From Clostridium acetobutylicum ATCC 824 (GTDB taxonomy: Bacteria; Bacillota; Clostridia; Clostridiales; Clostridiaceae): DNA of 64,000 nt. Location of the stretch: the NCBI RefSeq assembly GCF_000008765.1, contig NC_003030.1:1646001-1710000 (forward strand), in the 5' to 3' direction. Each line of letters begins with the position of its first letter. Positions within the stretch are counted from its first letter, which is position 1. Positions 61,207-64,000 of this stretch are shown in pieces. The notes below the pieces were generated by a model. The model was given only the letters and a program-made list of their open reading frames with translations. It searched no databases and was not told the origin of the DNA. Both the position numbers and the translations under genes were made by a program.

Positions 61207-62298
61207 ATGGCTTTTAATAAAGTATTCAGAAAATTATTAGTTTCTTTTTCTGTGATATTTTTTATTACTGGAAGCAGCACATTTGCAAGACAAACACACG
61301 CAGCTAATATTCCTCTAGAGGATACTAGAATTGCAGGTAATGCAAATACAAAAATTACGCCTAGTAAGACAGGTGACTCAATAGATGTTAGTGCAAATTC
61401 AGATAATTTGAAAAAGGGATATTATTCATCAGTTATATACAAGGTTACAGATGAGAATTGGTCTAATAGTGGAGAGTTTTCATTTAGCATTAAAAATAAA
61501 TCTAAAGATGCTATGCTGATGAATTTTGTTTCACAGTTAAAAGATGGTACAAAGGTTGCTGTTTCAAACAGTGGTTTTGTAATGTTAAAACAAGATGGAA
61601 CTAACTTAGTAAAAAGAGTTAGAACATCTTACGGAGAATTTGAAATTCCAAAGGGATTCACAGGAAAGGTATATATACCTCTAGACGGGTTAGAGAAAGA
61701 TGGTGACGTTAAAAATAAAACAGATTACGATCTTTCTAGTGTAGTGTCTTGGGCATTAGTAGCAACTATGCAGGAGAATGAAGAAAAGAATTTTGAGGTA
61801 AGTTCAGTAGGCTTGCTTGGAAAATCAGGGGAAATATATAATGATGGTAAAGTTAATTTTGTATTATCAGGAGATTCAGATGTTCAGGTACCTGTTCTAG
61901 GAGAATCTATATCATTATATAAAGCTACATCTCCAGGATTAGATCCTAAAACAATAAAGTATAAAATTGAAAATCCAATAGATGGTATTAGAATAACAGA
62001 TGAAGGTAGACTTATAATATCAAAAAGAATAAAACCTCAGAATATAAGCATCCTTGTTTTTATAAATAATAACTTGGCTGAAACAAAAACAGTTAGACTT
62101 TATAATTCGTGGACTTTAAGTATTAAAGGAAAAAGTCTACCAGATCCTTCTACAGTACCAAGCTTAATGACCGGATTTTATAAATTTATTTTAAATGGAT
62201 ACACAATGAACACTATAAGAGTTCTTTTTGTTGCAATAGCTGCAGCATTTGGTGGTTTGTTTATGTTTTGGAGGAAGAGATTCGCTGATAACGAGTAA
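61207..62298 (+). CDS. Membrane-anchored exoprotein of the cellulose-type operon (BcsB/CcsB position)
   Basis: A 363-residue exported protein. Signal peptide residues 1-32, a beta-rich outside region (NWSNSGEFSFSIKNKS, RTSYGEFEIPKGFTGKVYIPLDGL) that looks like a carbohydrate-binding jelly roll, and one C-terminal helix (about 335-355, TIRVLFVAIAAAFGGLFMFW) with a basic end. BcsB-type partners of cellulose synthase are anchored this way and guide the new chain outward, although they are much longer. I assign the role from position and topology only. RBS ATGGAGGT precedes ATG 61207, 14 bases after the synthase. Confidence 0.7.
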   Translation: MAFNKVFRKLLVSFSVIFFITGSSTFARQTHAANIPLEDTRIAGNANTKITPSKTGDSIDVSANSDNLKKGYYSSVIYKVTDENWSNSGEFSFSIKNKSKDAMLMNFVSQLKDGTKVAVSNSGFVMLKQDGTNLVKRVRTSYGEFEIPKGFTGKVYIPLDGLEKDGDVKNKTDYDLSSVVSWALVATMQENEEKNFEVSSVGLLGKSGEIYNDGKVNFVLSGDSDVQVPVLGESISLYKATSPGLDPKTIKYKIENPIDGIRITDEGRLIISKRIKPQNISILVFINNNLAETKTVRLYNSWTLSIKGKSLPDPSTVPSLMTGFYKFILNGYTMNTIRVLFVAIAAAFGGLFMFWRKRFADNE

Positions 62299-62325
62299 TC
62301 CATAAATTTAAGGAAAAATTTCGTT

Positions 62326-63208
62326 ATGAAAAAAGATTTTATTAGTAATATTACTTTTAATTTTCATAATATGCGATATATCTTTAAAAAATATGAGTGA
62401 AATAGCGAAGATTTCAAAGGAAAATAGTATTCATCTAAAAGAAGAGATATCAGAAGTAGATTCAAGAAATGTATAAAGGTAGAAAGTTAATTGGAAGCGC
62501 AAATGATATTAAATGGGATACTGAAGTTGAGAATTACTACTTTAATCTCATAAGAAGGTTGGATTTATAATGTAAGGGTTTCTAATTATACTAAAGATTT
62601 TTATAAATTATATTCTTGATGAAAGCTTTATGAATAAAGTAGATGAATATATTAAATATACTTTGAAGGATAATCTAATTGTGGTACTAGACTTTCACCA
62701 TTTTGAGAAGATAATGGAGAATCCGGAAAAGTATAAACAATGTTTTTTAAGTGTATGGAGACAACTCTCAAAAGGGTATGAGAACTACCATAATAAACTT
62801 ATGTTACAAGTTTTTTTAAAGGAAGAGTTGTGAAATCAGTATTATGAACCAAATTCATTCACATTTCAGGCAAATGAGTACTTAGTGTTTCAAAATATGA
62901 AAATGTAAGATGAGCGGGTACTAAAAATGAAGTTGACAATATAAAAAAGAAATTTGATATGGTTCAAAAATTGGCTAAGAAAAAACAAAGTCAAAGTATT
63001 CATGGGAGAGTTTGATGATAACAAATTGGCTCCGTCGAATGATAGACTATTGTTGGACACAGGCCGTAAGAAAGCAAGCTGAAAATCACGGATCTACTTG
63101 AGGAATTGAGGGCTTTGTTCTCAATTTATAATATAAGACTCAAGTGCACGAAAATGGGATTACGACATGCTTCATACACTTATACCTAAAAAGAATAAGG
63201 AGAGATAG
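62326..63208 (+). pseudogene. Decayed GH5 endoglucanase (CcsZ-like) within the cellulose operon
   Basis: Pieces of one cellulase lie in order but in several frames. ATG 62326 is followed by an extra A in a run of six, then a signal-peptide frame (ILLVILLLIFIIC, 62336-62476). Next come IKWDTEVENYYFNLIRR (frame 3, to 62570), VSNYTKDFY (frame 1), NYILDESFMNKVDEY and VVLDFHHFE (frame 2, 62606-62833), YYEPNSFTFQ (to 62906), KKKFDMVQK, VKVFMGEF with the GH5 nucleophile Glu, WTQAVRKQAENHG, and finally DYDMLHTLIPKK (stop 63206-63208). About 60 residues around the acid/base Glu are missing before YYEPN. In related clostridial cellulose operons a GH5 hydrolase gene (ccsZ) lies here. Confidence 0.85.
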
Positions 63209-63211
63209 ATA

Positions 63212-64000
63212 GTGTTATTTTCAAGTATTGTTTTTTTATTTTACTTTTTCCCAGCAGTCTTGCTTTTATACTATATTTGTTCTTTTTCAAGAAGATTACA
63301 AAATGTAGTTCTACTTTTTGCAAGCTTGGTTTTTTACGCATGGGGTGATTTTAGTTTCTTAGGAATTATGATTGTATCCATAATTATAAATTATATTTTG
63401 GGTCTCCTGGTGGGCAAATTTAGAGAAAAGAAGCTTCTTGCTAAATTCTTTATTTTTGTAACCTGTGCATATAATCTTGGCATGTTATTTGTATTTAAAT
63501 ATTTAGGATTTGTTGTAAAGAATATAGATAAAGTAGGAAATTATAAACTCAGTATTCCTAATATAGCTCTTCCTATTGGTATATCTTACTTTACATTTAA
63601 AGCTATATCTTATGTGGTAGATGTATATAAAAATAAGGTAGAAGCAGAAAAGAATCCTTTAAATATTGGATTATATATAGCGTTTTTCCCTGAAGTTATT
63701 TCAGGACCTATTTCACGTTATGTTAAAGTTGGAGAACAAATAAAAAATAGAGAACATAGTTGGCAGAAATTTTCTGTAGGAGCTTGCAGATTTATTACCG
63801 GATTAGGTAAAAAAGTTTTAATATCAAACAGTGTGTCAATTATAGCTGATAAAGTTTTTACAATGAACACAAATGGTCCTGTACCAGTTACTTTGGCTTG
63901 GTTAGGTTCTATTGCATATACAATTCAAATATTTTTTGACTTCTCAGGTTATTCTGATATGGTTATAGGTCTTGGACTTATGTTCGGATTTAAAATCGAC
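63212..64000 (+). CDS. AlgI-type membrane-bound O-acyltransferase (partial)
   Basis: The frame opens with GTG 63212 behind AAGGAGAG, four bases after the GH5 remnant ends, and runs off the window after 263 codons. Helices are dense from the start (FSSIVFLFYFFPAVLLLYYI). NIALPIGISYFTFKAISYVVDVYK, ISGPISRY and FFDFSGYSDMVIGLGLMFGFKI match the MBOAT family of alginate/cellulose acetylases (AlgI, WssH). The catalytic His would lie beyond the edge. It likely takes acetyl groups across the membrane to decorate the exopolysaccharide. The downstream part of the operon (AlgJ/X-like genes) is not visible. Confidence 0.92.
   Translation, partial: MLFSSIVFLFYFFPAVLLLYYICSFSRRLQNVVLLFASLVFYAWGDFSFLGIMIVSIIINYILGLLVGKFREKKLLAKFFIFVTCAYNLGMLFVFKYLGFVVKNIDKVGNYKLSIPNIALPIGISYFTFKAISYVVDVYKNKVEAEKNPLNIGLYIAFFPEVISGPISRYVKVGEQIKNREHSWQKFSVGACRFITGLGKKVLISNSVSIIADKVFTMNTNGPVPVTLAWLGSIAYTIQIFFDFSGYSDMVIGLGLMFGFKID

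Noticed and set aside
62630-62833. A 67-codon open frame that could be called a small gene
   Set aside because: Its sequence (VVLDFHHFE and neighbours) is an internal slice of the GH5 remnant, with matching slices before and after it in other frames.

Overview
The window is low-GC, densely packed Firmicute DNA. Several traits point to a solventogenic Clostridium, most probably Clostridium acetobutylicum: ChW-repeat surface proteins (a family expanded in that species), an alpha/beta-type spore protein, a GerAB germination permease, an AsrABC sulfite reductase operon, split gshA/gshB genes, and a thioredoxin reductase without NADPH-binding motifs. The species call is my inference from gene content; no database was searched.

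Layout. 0-1.6 kb: the end of a DNA cytosine methyltransferase and a frameshifted restriction endonuclease. 1.7-8.5 kb: an MFS efflux gene behind a leader-peptide/terminator region, a secreted protein, a two-component pair, and an ECF sigma factor with its membrane partner. 8.5-12.9 kb: a Crp-type regulator, an FNT-family channel and asrABC (sulfite to sulfide, sulfide export). 12.9-17.6 kb: a complete Bce-type peptide-antibiotic sensing and resistance module. 17.6-24.1 kb: DUF4363/YetF, a SASP with a sigma-G-like promoter, a ROK sugar kinase, a soluble chemoreceptor, a CHAP protein, and an orphan GerAB with a small two-helix protein. 24.1-26.5 kb: GH43 glycosidase plus oligosaccharide:H+ symporter behind a perfect 17-bp-arm palindrome. 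26.5-31.4 kb: a DUF438/hemerythrin/PAS protein, a six-ChW protein and a large surface protein. 31.4-35.1 kb: a TetR-controlled ABC exporter with a clear promoter/operator.

35-48.4 kb is mainly metabolic and thiol-redox: gshA, gshB, a D-2-hydroxyacid dehydrogenase, the pyrimidine-salvage run cdd-deoC-pdp, then thioredoxin, a ferredoxin-type thioredoxin reductase, a glutathione-peroxidase-like enzyme, MsrB and a nitroreductase. Making glutathione and using thiols for peroxide and methionine-sulfoxide repair within 11 kb suggests an oxygen-stress island. 48.5-57.4 kb holds a third two-component pair, an HMA/TauE/cupredoxin copper protein, an orphan flagellin, a spore-type GH18 hydrolase, and a GNAT/ABC exporter pair.

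57.4-64 kb: a divergent XRE/mini-HTH switch with repeated operators, a long hairpin leader, and then a cellulose-type exopolysaccharide operon. The operon comprises a GT2 synthase with a c-di-GMP-binding PilZ domain, a membrane-anchored exoprotein, the ruins of a GH5 endoglucanase, and the start of an AlgI-type O-acetyltransferase that runs off the window. The most notable observations are the destroyed GH5 gene inside an otherwise intact synthase operon, the likely attenuator before the efflux gene, a CRP-type site merged with a terminator before the sulfite-reductase operon, a hairpin between the ribosome binding site and start codon of the peroxidase, and several promoter-proximal perfect palindromes. 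No tRNA, rRNA, insertion sequence or CRISPR array was seen.
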